A stretch of DNA of 64,000 nucleotides from CAVXFS01 sp963761115 (GCA_963761115.1 CAVXFS010000005.1:310001-374000), one strand, 5' to 3'. Shown: positions 8,792 through 17,864, numbered from the stretch's first letter. Translations and numbers: made by a program. Notes: a model not told the origin generated them from the letters alone.

Positions 8792-10155
8792 TACTTTGCC
8801 TTGGCTCCCTTGGCGCGTTCCGCGAGCTTGTGTTCCAGGTAGTGGATGTTGGTGCCGCCGCGCATGAAGGCGGCGTCCAGCATCAGTTCCTTGTGCAACG
8901 GGATGTTGGTTTCTATGCCTTCGACCGCCATTTCGGACAGGGCGGTGCGCATGCGCGCCATCGCCTGTTCACGCGTGTCGCCGTAGGCGATGATCTTGCC
9001 GATCATCGAATCGTAATGCGGCGGCACGAAGTAGTTGGCATAGACGTGCGAGTCGACGCGGATACCGGGACCGCCGGGCGGATGCCAGGTGGTGATGCGC
9101 CCCGGTGAGGGGGTGAACTTGTACGGGTGTTCGGCATTGATGCGGCATTCGATCGCATGCCCCTTGAACACGATCTCCTTTTGCCGGAGCGTGAGCTTTT
9201 CGCCGGCGGCGATGCGGATCTGCTGCTGCACGATGTCGACGCCGGTGATCATTTCGGTGACCGGATGCTCCACCTGCACGCGGGTGTTCATCTCGATGAA
9301 ATAGAACTCGTCTTTCTCGTACAGGAATTCGAAGGTGCCGGCGCCGCGATAGCCGATCTTGCGGCAGGCTTCGGCGCAGCGTTCGCCGATCTTGTTGCGC
9401 AGGCGCAGGTTGATCAATGGTGCCGGCGCTTCCTCGATGATCTTCTGGTGGCGGCGCTGCATCGAGCAGTCGCGCTCGCCCAGGTGCACGGCATTGCCGT
9501 GCTGGTCGGCGAGCACCTGGATCTCGATGTGGCGCGGGTTTTCCAGGAATTTTTCCATGTACACCATGGGATTGTTGAACGCCGTCTGCGCCTCGGTGCG
9601 GGTCATGGTGACTGCATTCAGCAGCGCCGCCTCGGTATGCACCACGCGCATGCCGCGTCCGCCGCCGCCGCCGGATGCCTTGATGATGACCGGATAACCG
9701 ATGCTGCGTGCGATCTTGACGATCTCTGCCGGGTCCGCTGGCAGTGCGCCGTCGACACCGGGAACACAGGGCACGCCGGCCTTCTTCATCGCGTTCTTGG
9801 CTGAAACCTTGTCGCCCATCAGGCGTATCGTGTCGGGGCGTGGGCCGATGAATACGAAGCCGCTTTTTTCCACACGCTCGGCAAAGTCGGCGTTCTCCGA
9901 CAGAAAGCCATAGCCGGGATGGATGGCCTGCGCATCGGTGACTTCCGCAGCACTGATGATGGCCGGGATGTGCAGGTAACTTTGGCCGGAAGGAGCCGGG
10001 CCGATGCACACCGATTCATCTGCCAGCTTGACGTATTTGGCGTCGGCGTCAGCCTCTGAATGGACTGCCACTGTCTTGATGCCCATTTCGCGGCAGGCCC
10101 GCTGGATACGCAGGGCGATTTCACCGCGGTTGGCAATCAGGATTTTTTCAAACAT
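8791..10155 (-). CDS. accC: Acetyl-CoA carboxylase, biotin carboxylase subunit
   Basis: ATP-dependent carboxylation of biotin on AccB, the first half-reaction of fatty acid synthesis; 454 residues. The N-terminal domain MFEKILIANRGEIALRIQRA, the ATP-grasp glycine loop KASGGGGGRGMRVV, the catalytic segment HIEIQVLADQHGNAVHLGER and FIEMNTRVQVEHPVTE are all present. The start at 10155 is chosen because conserved sequence begins there and GGAG lies just upstream. The frame stays open to 10263, but the extra 36 residues (KKPAAPPVPNKKSS) are unlike AccC and come from the unusual accB-accC spacer described separately. Confidence 0.97.
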   Translation of the reverse strand: MFEKILIANRGEIALRIQRACREMGIKTVAVHSEADADAKYVKLADESVCIGPAPSGQSYLHIPAIISAAEVTDAQAIHPGYGFLSENADFAERVEKSGFVFIGPRPDTIRLMGDKVSAKNAMKKAGVPCVPGVDGALPADPAEIVKIARSIGYPVIIKASGGGGGRGMRVVHTEAALLNAVTMTRTEAQTAFNNPMVYMEKFLENPRHIEIQVLADQHGNAVHLGERDCSMQRRHQKIIEEAPAPLINLRLRNKIGERCAEACRKIGYRGAGTFEFLYEKDEFYFIEMNTRVQVEHPVTEMITGVDIVQQQIRIAAGEKLTLRQKEIVFKGHAIECRINAEHPYKFTPSPGRITTWHPPGGPGIRVDSHVYANYFVPPHYDSMIGKIIAYGDTREQAMARMRTALSEMAVEGIETNIPLHKELMLDAAFMRGGTNIHYLEHKLAERAKGAKAK

Positions 10156-10279
10156 CAAGGGCTCCGATCTTGTTGCCGAGCGCATGATCCCGCGCTTTAA
10201 TATGCTGCTCGACTTCTTGTTTGGAACTGGCGGGGCAGCAGGCTTCTTTTCAAACATGATCAATCAACGACATTTATGG

Positions 10280-10420
10280 TCAGCCGATCACGAACAGCGG
10301 CTGGCCAAACTCTACCGCCTGGCCGTTTTGGTTACGGCCGCCGCTTTGCGGCTTAACGTTCGCTGCGCTCTCGTTAGCCTTCGCCGAAACGGCCGGAAAG
10401 ATTGACATGGGTTCAATCAT
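10280..10420 (-). CDS. Small ORF ending in a copy of the AccB C terminus (doubtful gene)
   Basis: A 46-codon open frame starts three bases after the accB stop. Its last 15 residues, NGQAVEFGQPLFVIG, are identical to the AccB C terminus and come from a 46-base direct repeat. The first part (MIEPMSIFPAVSAKANES) is not recognisable. The middle holds short hairpins (GCCGC-AAA-GCGGC). It is probably a by-product of a partial duplication at the accB/accC junction rather than a working protein, although the frame and a stop codon are intact. Confidence 0.25.
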   Translation of the reverse strand: MIEPMSIFPAVSAKANESAANVKPQSGGRNQNGQAVEFGQPLFVIG

Positions 10421-10473
10421 GGCTTACCCGATCACGAACAGCGGCTGGCCAAACTCTACCGCCTGGCCGTTTT
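10284..10473. repeat. 46-bp direct repeat pair at the accB-accC junction
   Basis: Bases 10284-10329 and 10428-10473 are identical over 46 positions. The right copy is the genuine 3' end of accB; the left copy lies in the accB-accC spacer. The spacer also carries a short copy of the accC start (minus-strand ATGTTTGAAAA near 10255). Between the copies are GC-rich dyads, including GCCGCTTTGCGGC. Together they look like a partial tandem duplication of the gene junction with inserted sequence. Confidence 0.9.
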
Positions 10474-10870
10474 CAACCAGGATGGCCTTGATTACGCCGG
10501 ACTTGTCCGCTTCGATTTCATTCAGCAGCTTCATCGCCTCGATGATGCACAGTGTTTCTCCCTCGTTGACGCTTTGCCCGATATCGACGAATGCCTTGGC
10601 GCCGGGGGAAGGGCTGCGATAAAAGGAACCGACCATCGGCGATTTGACCACATGTCCTTCCGGCTCGGGCGCCTTGACCGGTTCAGCAGGTGCGGCTGGA
10701 GGCGGTGCTCCTGCAGCAGCGGCCTGGGGCGGCGGGGCGTGGTAAACCTGTTGCTGGGCAGCAGAGGAGCGCGATATGCGCACGCGTTCTTCACCTTCGC
10801 TGATCTCCAACTCGGCGATACCGGAGTTTTCGACCAGTTCTATCAAGGTCTTCAGTTTGCGTAAATCCAT
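10424..10870 (-). CDS. accB: Acetyl-CoA carboxylase, biotin carboxyl carrier protein
   Basis: Biotin carrier protein of 148 residues. The N-terminal region DLRKLKTLIELVENSGIAEL is the usual AccB start. A Pro/Ala-rich flexible linker (about residues 45-72: PPPQAAAAGAPPPAAPAEP) follows, then the lipoyl/biotinyl domain with the biotinylated Lys in the EAMKLLNEIEAD motif. It sits 2 bases downstream of aroQ and upstream of accC; accB-accC pairing is standard, but the spacer here is about 270 bases instead of a few and contains a duplicated accB end. Confidence 0.97.
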   Translation of the reverse strand: MDLRKLKTLIELVENSGIAELEISEGEERVRISRSSAAQQQVYHAPPPQAAAAGAPPPAAPAEPVKAPEPEGHVVKSPMVGSFYRSPSPGAKAFVDIGQSVNEGETLCIIEAMKLLNEIEADKSGVIKAILVENGQAVEFGQPLFVIG

Positions 10871-10872
10871 GG

Positions 10873-11316
10873 TTAGCTCCTGACGGAATATTGAATTGCG
10901 AATTGCACGGCGAGTTCATATCCCGTCATGCCAAGACCGCTGATGATGCCGACAGCGATATCGGAGAAATAGGATTCCCGGCGGAATGCCTCGCGTGCGA
11001 ACACATTGGATAGATGTACTTCGATAAAAGGAATCCCTACTGCCGCAAGGGCATCGCGCAAGGCAACGCTGGTATGGGTAAAGGCGGCCGGGTTGATGAT
11101 GATGAAGTCGGTGCCGTCCTGGCGAGCCTGCTGGACACGCTCCACCATCGCGGCTTCGGCATTACTCTGGAAGTGAGACAGTTTGGCGCCACTGGATTCA
11201 GCTAAATTCGCTAACTTGTGGTTAATTTCATCTAACGTGACATGACCATAAACATCCGGCTCACGCGTTCCGAGCAGATTCAGATTGGGGCCATGCATGA
11301 CCAGCAGGTTTTTCAT
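10873..11316 (-). CDS. aroQ: 3-Dehydroquinate dehydratase, type II
   Basis: Third step of the shikimate pathway; 147 residues, typical for the dodecameric type II enzyme. MHGPNLNLLGTREPDVYG contains the catalytic Tyr of the flexible lid; NPAAFTHTSVALRDAL, and VHLSNVFAREAFRRES, with the catalytic His and lid arginines, are conserved. The ATG at 11316 is selected because homology starts there (MKNLLVMHGPN), not at the further-upstream in-frame ATG. aroQ-accB-accC is a common order in proteobacteria. The 155 bases upstream (11317-11471) hold no gene and no clear terminator. Confidence 0.96.
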   Translation of the reverse strand: MKNLLVMHGPNLNLLGTREPDVYGHVTLDEINHKLANLAESSGAKLSHFQSNAEAAMVERVQQARQDGTDFIIINPAAFTHTSVALRDALAAVGIPFIEVHLSNVFAREAFRRESYFSDIAVGIISGLGMTGYELAVQFAIQYSVRS

Positions 11317-11471
11317 ATGGGCATTTTGCCGCAAATTAGGGGAAGTTGTCCAGATTTTGGCTGTAATTATGCGCAAAAATTAACTCGCTGAAGAAATAGG
11401 GAGTTAGACGGGATGGGGCAGCAAACCTGGGGGTTTGGAGGGTGATAATGAGGGGGCGGCTTGAGCGGAGA

Positions 11472-13379
11472 TTAAAGTCCTACGCTTTGCAGTGAACCGA
11501 GGAATTGCTCGGCGTCTTGATAACCGGTCACCCGTAAATCGGCCAGCTCGTGGCCTTGTGCATCGAAGAACAGGGTCGCCGGCGGTCCGAACAGTTGATA
11601 ACGCGCCAGCAGGGCCTTGTCATCGTCGCTGTTGGCGGTAACGTCTGCCTGCAGCAACACTGCGTTCTTCAATTTTGCCTGTACCCGGGAATCACTGAAG
11701 GTGTAGCGCTCCATCTCCTTGCATGACACGCACCAGTCGGCGTAGTAGTCGAGCATTACGGTCCTGCCGCCTGCCTGGGCGATACGGGCATCCAGTTCCA
11801 CCAGATTCTTGACTCGCACGAACGGCAGTGCGGGGGAAGTCACCGCTGTCCGCGTACCACTGTCCAGCGCACCCAGCGGACGCAGCACGTCGCGGGCGCC
11901 GGACAGCGCGCCGATCAGGTAGCCGATGCCCACCAGCAAGGCCAGTATGCCGATGCCCTTCAGCAGCTTGTGCATGTGGGTCGCGTTGTGCGGCAGCCCA
12001 TCCAGCGCGCGCGCGAAAACTGCGGACAGGATCAGCAAGGCTGCCCACAACGACATCTGCGCGCTGACCGGGATGAGCGGCGAGATGATCCAGATGGCGA
12101 CCGCCAGCAGCAGTACTCCGAAGAAGCGCTTGACCGATTCCATCCAGGCCCCCGCCTTGGGCAGCAGCGTTCCAGCCGAGGCGCCGATCAGCAGCAGCGG
12201 CACGCCCATGCCGAGTGCCATCGCGAACAATGCGGAGCCGCCGAGCAGGGCATCGTGGCTCTGGCCGATATACAGCAGCGCGCCGGCCAGTGGGGCGGCG
12301 ACGCAGGGGCCGACGATGATTGCGGACAGCGCGCCCATCACCAGTACGCCGGAGATGTGGCCGCCGTGCAGCTTGTTGCTGGTGTCGGAAAGGCGGCTTT
12401 GCAGCGCGGTGGGCAGTTGCAGTTCGTAGAAACCGAACATCGACAGCGACAGCAGCACGAAGATCGCCGCAAAACCGCCGAGCGCCCACGGTGTCTGCAG
12501 GGCATTGGACAGCAGCGTGCCGGACAGCCCGGCCGCCACGCCAACCGCCGCGTAGGTGAGCGCCATGCCCATGACATAGGCCAGCGACAGGATGAAGCCG
12601 TGCATATGGGTGATCTTGTGGCCGCGTCCGACGATGATGCCGGACAGGATCGGCACCATCGGGAACATGCAGGGAGTGAAGGCGAGCAGCAGCCCCGCGC
12701 CGAAGAAGAACGAGATGATCAGCCAGAAACTGCCCTGCTTGAACAGCCTGGCGATCTGCGAGTTCTCGTTGACGGCGGCGGGCGCCGGCGTCACCGATGC
12801 CGGCGCTGCACTCATCTCCTGTTGTGGAGGTGGCGCTGCCGCATCCGCAGGGCTGAGTGTCGCGGCGGCCGCTGCCGTGAAAGCCGGCAGCGCGATGTTG
12901 ATGGTCTTGTTGATCGGCGGATAGCACAGGCCTTTCTCGCTGCACCCCTGGTACGTTGCCTCCAGCGCGATGCTGCGGGCTGCGTAGTTGTTTCGGTCAA
13001 GGGCGATCTCGGCCTGGAACGATTGATGGAACACTTCCATGTCGCCAAAGTTGGCGTCGTGCTTCATCTGCCCCCGCGGCATCGATACCTTGCTGACTTT
13101 GATGCCGAGGTCGGTGGTGTTGAATACGACCTTGTCGCGATACAGGTAATAGTCCGGGGTGACCCTGAAGCTGGCGACCAGGGTATGCGCATCCTTGACT
13201 GCGACATCGATGCCAAATGCCTCGTCTGGCTGCAGGAACTTGGTCTGTGCAGAACCGAACAGCGGGATCCGGTCGAACAATCCCTCCGCGTGAGTTAGCG
13301 GTGAGAGGATCAGCAGGAATAATAGCAATAATCGCATCGGGTTCATCATTGGAGAGGGTTGGTGCCTGAAAGGGTTCAT
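11472..13379 (-). CDS. dsbD: Thiol:disulfide interchange protein DsbD
   Basis: Passes electrons from cytoplasmic thioredoxin across the inner membrane to periplasmic thiol proteins; about 635 residues. In order: signal peptide (MRLLLLFLLILSPLTHAEG), N-terminal DsbD-alpha domain (with GCSEKGLCYPPINK), an eight-helix membrane domain with the paired Cys sites FTPCMFPMVPILSG and VGPCVAAPLAG, and a C-terminal thioredoxin domain with WCVSC (DYYADWCVSCKEMER). The ATG at 13379 overlaps the cutA stop as ATGA; ATGs at 13349 or 13337 would give a more compact signal peptide and remain possible. cutA-dsbD pairing is frequent in proteobacteria. Confidence 0.95.
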   Translation of the reverse strand: MNPFRHQPSPMMNPMRLLLLFLLILSPLTHAEGLFDRIPLFGSAQTKFLQPDEAFGIDVAVKDAHTLVASFRVTPDYYLYRDKVVFNTTDLGIKVSKVSMPRGQMKHDANFGDMEVFHQSFQAEIALDRNNYAARSIALEATYQGCSEKGLCYPPINKTINIALPAFTAAAAATLSPADAAAPPPQQEMSAAPASVTPAPAAVNENSQIARLFKQGSFWLIISFFFGAGLLLAFTPCMFPMVPILSGIIVGRGHKITHMHGFILSLAYVMGMALTYAAVGVAAGLSGTLLSNALQTPWALGGFAAIFVLLSLSMFGFYELQLPTALQSRLSDTSNKLHGGHISGVLVMGALSAIIVGPCVAAPLAGALLYIGQSHDALLGGSALFAMALGMGVPLLLIGASAGTLLPKAGAWMESVKRFFGVLLLAVAIWIISPLIPVSAQMSLWAALLILSAVFARALDGLPHNATHMHKLLKGIGILALLVGIGYLIGALSGARDVLRPLGALDSGTRTAVTSPALPFVRVKNLVELDARIAQAGGRTVMLDYYADWCVSCKEMERYTFSDSRVQAKLKNAVLLQADVTANSDDDKALLARYQLFGPPATLFFDAQGHELADLRVTGYQDAEQFLGSLQSVGL

Positions 13380-13711
13380 CCTGCTTGTGGGGTCGTTTCC
13401 TGTGCAACCCATAGCAAATAGGTTGGCAATCCGGTGTTTACAGGGACAGCGATGATTTCCGGAAGTTCATAGGGATGATGCGCACGGATAACGGTTTCAA
13501 GGCGTTCATAAGCAGCCTGCGTGGTTTTGATCAGCAGCGGTGTTTCATTGGTGGTTTCTATCCTGTCTTGCCAGCGATACACCGAACTGCATACACCCAG
13601 AATGTTAACACAGGCGGCGGCCCGTTCCGCGATCAGCGCCTCGGCCATATGTTGCGCGCTGTCGTAGTCGGGCAGGGTGGTCAGCACCAGCAATACCTGT
13701 TCGCCGTTCAT
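13376..13711 (-). CDS. cutA: CutA1 family protein
   Basis: Small trimeric ferredoxin-like protein of 111 residues, named for divalent cation tolerance, though its biochemical role is unsettled. Conserved features are LVLTTLPDYDSAQHMAEALI, RAAACVNILG, SVYRWQDRIE, LLIKTT and HPYELPEIIAVPV. The ATG at 13711 overlaps the holA stop as ATGA; an upstream ATG at 13732 would add seven residues (MFKGGKR) and lie further inside holA. The position immediately before dsbD is conserved in many proteobacteria. Confidence 0.93.
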   Translation of the reverse strand: MNGEQVLLVLTTLPDYDSAQHMAEALIAERAAACVNILGVCSSVYRWQDRIETTNETPLLIKTTQAAYERLETVIRAHHPYELPEIIAVPVNTGLPTYLLWVAQETTPQAG

Positions 13712-14721
13712 GCGTTTCCCGCCCTTGAACAACGCACGCCGAATTGCAGCAATTCATCCCATGCGTCGCCTGGACGCAAGCCTTTTATCACCTTATCCAG
13801 ATGCGCGGCCTGGCGTAGCGCGCGTTCGGCCTGCGCCGGTTTGAAGCGGCGCGCTGCGCGTTCCATCGGCTTCAGGCGCGCCCCCCAGACGCGTTCACTT
13901 TTTAGTGTGGCGGCCAGGTTGCCTCCCTGCTGCGCGCTACGCGTGACTTTGGCCAAAATGCGCACATCCTCGGTCAACGCCCACAGGACCAGCACCAGTG
14001 CCTCGCCTTCCGCGCGCAGCCCGTCGAGAATATGCGCATAGCGCGCGGCATCGCCCGCCAGCATGGCTTCGGACAACTTGAATACGTCGTAGCGCGCCAC
14101 GTCCATCACCGCATCCTTCACTTGTTCGAAACTCAGCTTGCCGGGAGGGTAGAGCAGGCCCAGCTTCTGGATCTCCTGCCACGCTGCCAGCAGGTTGCCT
14201 TCCACCCGCTCCGCGAGAAAGACCAGGGTATCCGGGTCCGCCGACTGTTTCTGCCGTTTCATCCGGCCCGCGATCCAGGCGGGCAGGGCGCCGAGGGCGA
14301 TTTCTTCGGTGGCGATGGTCACGCCATATTTTGCCAGCGTGGTGAACCATTTGCTTTTTTGTGCCGTATTGTCCATGCGCGGCAGCGAGATCAATGTGAT
14401 AGTGCCTTCACTCAGCCGTTCACAATACTCCTGCAATGCCTGCGCGCCTTCGATACCGGGCTTGCCGGAAGGGATGCTCAGGTCGATCAGCTTGCGCGCG
14501 GAAAACAGCGACATGCTCTGTGCGCTGTTGCGCAGTTCCGCCCACTGGAATCCCCGCTCGGCCTGGAACACTTCGCGCTCGCCATAGCCCGCCGCGCGTG
14601 CTGCCGCGCGAATCGCATCCGCAGCCTCGATCGACAACAGCGGCGCGCCGCCGTGGATGACATACAACGGCGCCAGTCCATTCGCCAGGTGAGCGGGCAG
14701 GTCTTCAGCGGAGAGTTTCAT
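13708..14721 (-). CDS. holA: DNA polymerase III, delta subunit
   Basis: Clamp-loader delta subunit of 337 residues, which opens the beta sliding clamp. The N-terminal domain (LAPLYVIHGGAPLLSIEAAD, then REVFQAERGFQWAELRNSA) and the beta-binding region (SMSLFSARKLIDLSIPSGKPG) match HolA, followed by the RMKRQKQSADPDTLVFLAERVEGNLLAAWQEI helix-rich AAA-like lid region in outline. The start lies inside the end of lptE (17-base overlap), so lptE-holA are translated together, as is usual in this group. Confidence 0.93.
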   Translation of the reverse strand: MKLSAEDLPAHLANGLAPLYVIHGGAPLLSIEAADAIRAAARAAGYGEREVFQAERGFQWAELRNSAQSMSLFSARKLIDLSIPSGKPGIEGAQALQEYCERLSEGTITLISLPRMDNTAQKSKWFTTLAKYGVTIATEEIALGALPAWIAGRMKRQKQSADPDTLVFLAERVEGNLLAAWQEIQKLGLLYPPGKLSFEQVKDAVMDVARYDVFKLSEAMLAGDAARYAHILDGLRAEGEALVLVLWALTEDVRILAKVTRSAQQGGNLAATLKSERVWGARLKPMERAARRFKPAQAERALRQAAHLDKVIKGLRPGDAWDELLQFGVRCSRAGNA

Positions 14722-15217
14722 CGGGAGCCTTCACATGGTTCAGCCGGCGCAGCATCTGGTGAACCGCATCGCTGCGCATGTTCTGGAACAGCAGTGTCTC
14801 CTCCTGTTCCTTGGCGATCACCTGGGTGGCGTCGTAGGAGTAATCGCGCCGCAGCGTGATCTCGTCCGGTGCCAGCCAGTCGCGATGCTTGTTGTCGTAC
14901 GCCTGGAACGAGACACGGTAATACAAGCGGTATTCGAGCACGCGGCCGCTGGCGCTCAGGGACATGATCTGCTTGTCCGTGGATTCGGACACGATGTACA
15001 GCGTCAACTGCGCCTGCTCCGGCGTGTCGGTGATCTCCACGCCATTCGCCTCGATGGCCCGCTTCAGTTCGAGGATGAAGGGCGCAAACTGATCGGCCGA
15101 CTTCACGTACAGCGTATGGAACGGCAGCGCGAATGCTGCCTGGCCGCGCAGGTGGAAACCGCACGCGCCGAGCAGCATGGTCAGCAGCAGCAACAGGGAA
15201 GCGGAACGTATCGTCAT
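14705..15217 (-). CDS. lptE: LPS assembly lipoprotein LptE
   Basis: Outer-membrane lipoprotein of 170 residues that plugs the LptD barrel for LPS export. It has a short signal peptide ending in a lipobox (TMLLGACGFHLRGQ; lipidated Cys at about residue 19), then the LptE fold with FHTLYVKSADQFAPFILELK, GVEITDTPEQAQLTLYIVSE and EYRLYYRVSFQAYD. The CGFHLRG motif directly after the lipobox is typical of LptE. The operon leuS-lptE-holA is the standard proteobacterial order; the gap to leuS is only 4 bases. Confidence 0.93.
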   Translation of the reverse strand: MTIRSASLLLLLTMLLGACGFHLRGQAAFALPFHTLYVKSADQFAPFILELKRAIEANGVEITDTPEQAQLTLYIVSESTDKQIMSLSASGRVLEYRLYYRVSFQAYDNKHRDWLAPDEITLRRDYSYDATQVIAKEQEETLLFQNMRSDAVHQMLRRLNHVKAPDETLR

Positions 15218-15221
15218 CGCG

Positions 15222-17864
15222 TCAGGCCACCACGTTGATCAAACGTCCGGGCACCACGATGATCTTCTTCGCCGCGCCGCCTGCAAGATGCTTCTGCACT
15301 GCCTCGTGCGCCAGCACCATCGTCTCCAGCGTGGCCTTGTCCGCGTCTTTCGCCGCACGCAGGCTGCCGCGCAGTTTGCCGTTGACCTGGATCACCAGCT
15401 CGATCTCGTCCTGCACCAGCGCGGCCTCATCCACTTTGGGCCAGGGGGCGGCAAGGATGTCGACGCCGTAGCCGCATTCCTTCCACAGGGCATGGGTGAT
15501 GTGCGGCGCAATCGGGGAGAGCAGGCGCAGAAGAATCGAGAATCCTTCGGCAATGGTGTACAGGCTAGCTTCCATGTCTGCATTGAGTCCCTTGTCTTGC
15601 CGCTCATTTGAAATGCTTTCGAGTGTGTTCAGGATCTTCATGCAGGCAGAAGCAACGGTATTGAACTGGTGTTTGCCAAAATCGTAGTCAGCCTGCTTGA
15701 GTATGACGTGAATCTCCCTGCGACTATCTTTTACGGGTTGGGCAACATCATTCCAGTTAAATGGAATTTGCTGATTGGAGCTCTTCGGACTGTAATTGTT
15801 TGCGAAATTCCAGACACGCCGAAGAAAACGATAGGCGCCTTCGACGCCGGCATCCGACCACTCCAGTTGCTGGTCGGGCGGCGCGGCGAACATCATGAAC
15901 AGGCGCGCGGTGTCGGCGCCGTACTGGTCGATGAGGGCCTGCGGATCGACGCCGTTGTTCTTCGACTTGGCCATCTTCTCGGTGCCGCCGATGGTGACCG
16001 GCTGGCCGTCGGCTTTGAGTTTTGCGCCGTTGGCCGTCCCTTCGCATCGGTTCCACATCGACATCGGCCGGGATTGATCCACAGCTTCTTGCCGTTGTCC
16101 GTCCTCGCGATAGAACGTCGGTGCGATCACCATGCCCTGGGTCAGCAGGTTGCTGAAGGGTTCGTCGCCCTGCACCAGGCCTTCGTCGCGCATCAGCTTG
16201 TGGAAGAAGCGCGCATACAGCAGGTGCAGGATCGCGTGCTCGATGCCGCCGATGTACTGGTCGACCGGCAGCCATTTCTGTGCGGCGCCTTGTCCACCAT
16301 CCCGGTGGTCGAAGTTCGGGCTGGCATAGCGTGCGTAGTACCAGGACGACTCGACGAAGGTGTCCATGGTGTCGGTCTCGCGCCGCGCCTTGCTCGCCGC
16401 ATTTCGGGCAGCTGCAATTCGTAAAAGTCCGCGCAATTTCGCCAGCGGGATGCCGGAGCCGTCCGGCACCAGGTCTTCCGGCAGCACCACCGGCAATTGC
16501 TCGTCCGGCACCGGCACGTCGCCGCAGGCGGCGCAGTGGATGATCGGAATCGGGCAGCCCCAGTAGCGCTGGCGCGAGATGCCCCAGTCGCGCAGGCGGA
16601 ACTGCACTTGCTTTTCGCCCAGGTGCTTCGCGGCGAGGTCGGCGGCGATGGCGTCTACGGCCTGCTCGTAGATCGAGGCCGTCGTATTTGCCGGAGTTGA
16701 CGCAGACGCCATGTTCCTTGTCGGCATACCATTCGGCCCAGGCATCGGTGGAGAAATGTTTCGTTGGCCACCTGAATGGACTGCATGATCGGCAAGTTGT
16801 ATTTTTTCGCAAAGCCGAAGTCGCGCTCGTCGTGCGCCGGCACCGCCATCACCGCGCCTTCGCCGTAGCCCATCAGCACGTAGTTGCCGACCCACACCGG
16901 GATCTGCTCGCCGGTGAGCGGGTGGGTGACGGTGAGCCCGGTGTCCATGCCCTTCTTTTCCATCGTGGCCATGTCGGCTTCGGCAGTGCCACCCTGCTTG
17001 CACTCCTCGATGAAGGCGGCCAGTTCCGGGTTGTTCTTCGCGGCATGCGTTGCCAGCGGATGCTCGGCGGCGACGGCGACAGAAGGTCACGCCCATGATG
17101 GTGTCGGCGCGGGTGGTGTAGACCCACAGCTGCTCGTCCTTGCCGTCGAGCTGGTAAGGGAAGGCGAAGCGCACGCCGATAGCTCTTGCCGATCCAGTTG
17201 CCTGCATGGTCTTGACCCGCTCCGGCCAGCCCGGCGAGCTGGTCGAGGTCGGCCAGCAGTTCCTCGGCATACTGCGGTGATGCGGAAGAAATACATCGGG
17301 ATCTCGCGCTTTTCGACCAGCGCGCCGGAGCGCCAGCCGCGCCCGTCGATCACCTGCTCGTTGGCCAGCACGGTCTGGTCCACCGGGTCCCAGTTCACCG
17401 TCGCCAGCTTCTTGTAGATCACGCCCTTTTCGAACAGGCGCGTGAACAGCCACTGCTCCCAGCGGTAGTAGTCGGGCTTGCAGGTGGCGAGTTCGCGCGA
17501 CCAGTCGACGGCAAGGCCCAGCGCCTGCAGCTGCTGCGCATGTAGTCGATGTTGGCGTAGGTCCACGCGGCGGGCGGCACGTTGTTGGCCATCGCGGCGT
17601 TTTCGGCCGGCAGGCCGAAGGCATCCCAGCCCATCGGCTGCAGCACGTTGAAGCCGCTGCATGCGCGTGGTAGCGCGCCAGCACGTCGCCGATGGTGTAG
17701 TTGCGCACATGCCCCATGTGCAGCTTGCCCGAAGGATAGGGAAACATCGACAGGCAATAATATTTCGGCTTGTCCGAGTGGTCGTCCGCAAAGAATGCCT
17801 CGGTGGCATCCCAGTGTTGCTGGGCGGCGGCTTCGATATCTTTTGGTAAGTAGTGCGCTTGCAT
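15222..17864 (-). CDS. leuS: Leucyl-tRNA synthetase, reading frame broken by many indels
   Basis: Class I synthetase that charges tRNA-Leu. The HIGH motif (HMGH in PSGKLHMGHVRNYTIGD), the KMSKS motif (as KMAKS in GGTEKMAKSKNN), the tRNA-binding domain and the C terminus (QVNGKLRGSLRAAKDADK) are in the main frame. Between about 16030 and 17665 conserved LeuRS segments jump among three frames: NVLQPMGWDAFGLPAENAA, LGLAVDWSRELATCKPDYY, GWPERVKTMQ, GEQIPVWVGNYVLMGYGEGA and YWGCPIPIIHCAACG each sit in the appropriate frame only after a 1-base gain or loss. At least twelve such points were counted. No conserved stretch is missing, so sequencing error is the likeliest cause. Upstream TATAAT at 17905-17910 fits a -10 box. 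Confidence 0.9.
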   Translation of the reverse strand: MQAHYLPKDIEAAAQQHWDATEAFFADDHSDKPKYYCLSMFPYPSGKLHMGHVRNYTIGDVLARYHAHAAASTCCSRWAGMPSACRPKTPRWPTTCRPPRGPTPTSTTCAAAAGAGPCRRLVARTRHLQARLLPLGAVAVHAPVRKGRDLQEAGDGELGPGGPDRAGQRAGDRRARLALRRAGRKARDPDVFLPHHRSMPRNCWPTSTSSPGWPERVKTMQATGSARAIGVRFAFPYQLDGKDEQLWVYTTRADTIMGVTFCRRRRRASAGNACREEQPGTGRLHRGVQAGWHCRSRHGHDGKEGHGHRAHRHPPAHRRADPGVGRQLRADGLRRRRGDGGAGARRARLRLCEKIQLADHAVHSGGQRNISPPMPGPNGMPTRNMASASTPANTTASIYEQAVDAIAADLAAKHLGEKQVQFRLRDWGISRQRYWGCPIPIIHCAACGDVPVPDEQLPVVLPEDLVPDGSGIPLAKLRGLLRIAAARNAASKARRETDTMDTFVESSWYYARYASPNFDHRDGGQGAAQKWLPVDQYIGGIEHAILHLLYARFFHKLMRDEGLVQGDEPFSNLLTQGMVIAPTFYREDGQRQEAVDQSRPMSMWNRCEGTANGAKLKADGQPVTIGGTEKMAKSKNNGVDPQALIDQYGADTARLFMMFAAPPDQQLEWSDAGVEGAYRFLRRVWNFANNYSPKSSNQQIPFNWNDVAQPVKDSRREIHVILKQADYDFGKHQFNTVASACMKILNTLESISNERQDKGLNADMEASLYTIAEGFSILLRLLSPIAPHITHALWKECGYGVDILAAPWPKVDEAALVQDEIELVIQVNGKLRGSLRAAKDADKATLETMVLAHEAVQKHLAGGAAKKIIVVPGRLINVVA

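Noticed and set aside
10156..10263. N-terminal extension of AccC
   Set aside because: The 36 extra residues have no counterpart in biotin carboxylases and overlap spacer sequence; conserved sequence and GGAG support the ATG at 10155.
15222..17864. leuS as a true pseudogene
   Set aside because: All conserved segments survive in one of three frames and the gene is essential; sequence error is the simpler explanation.
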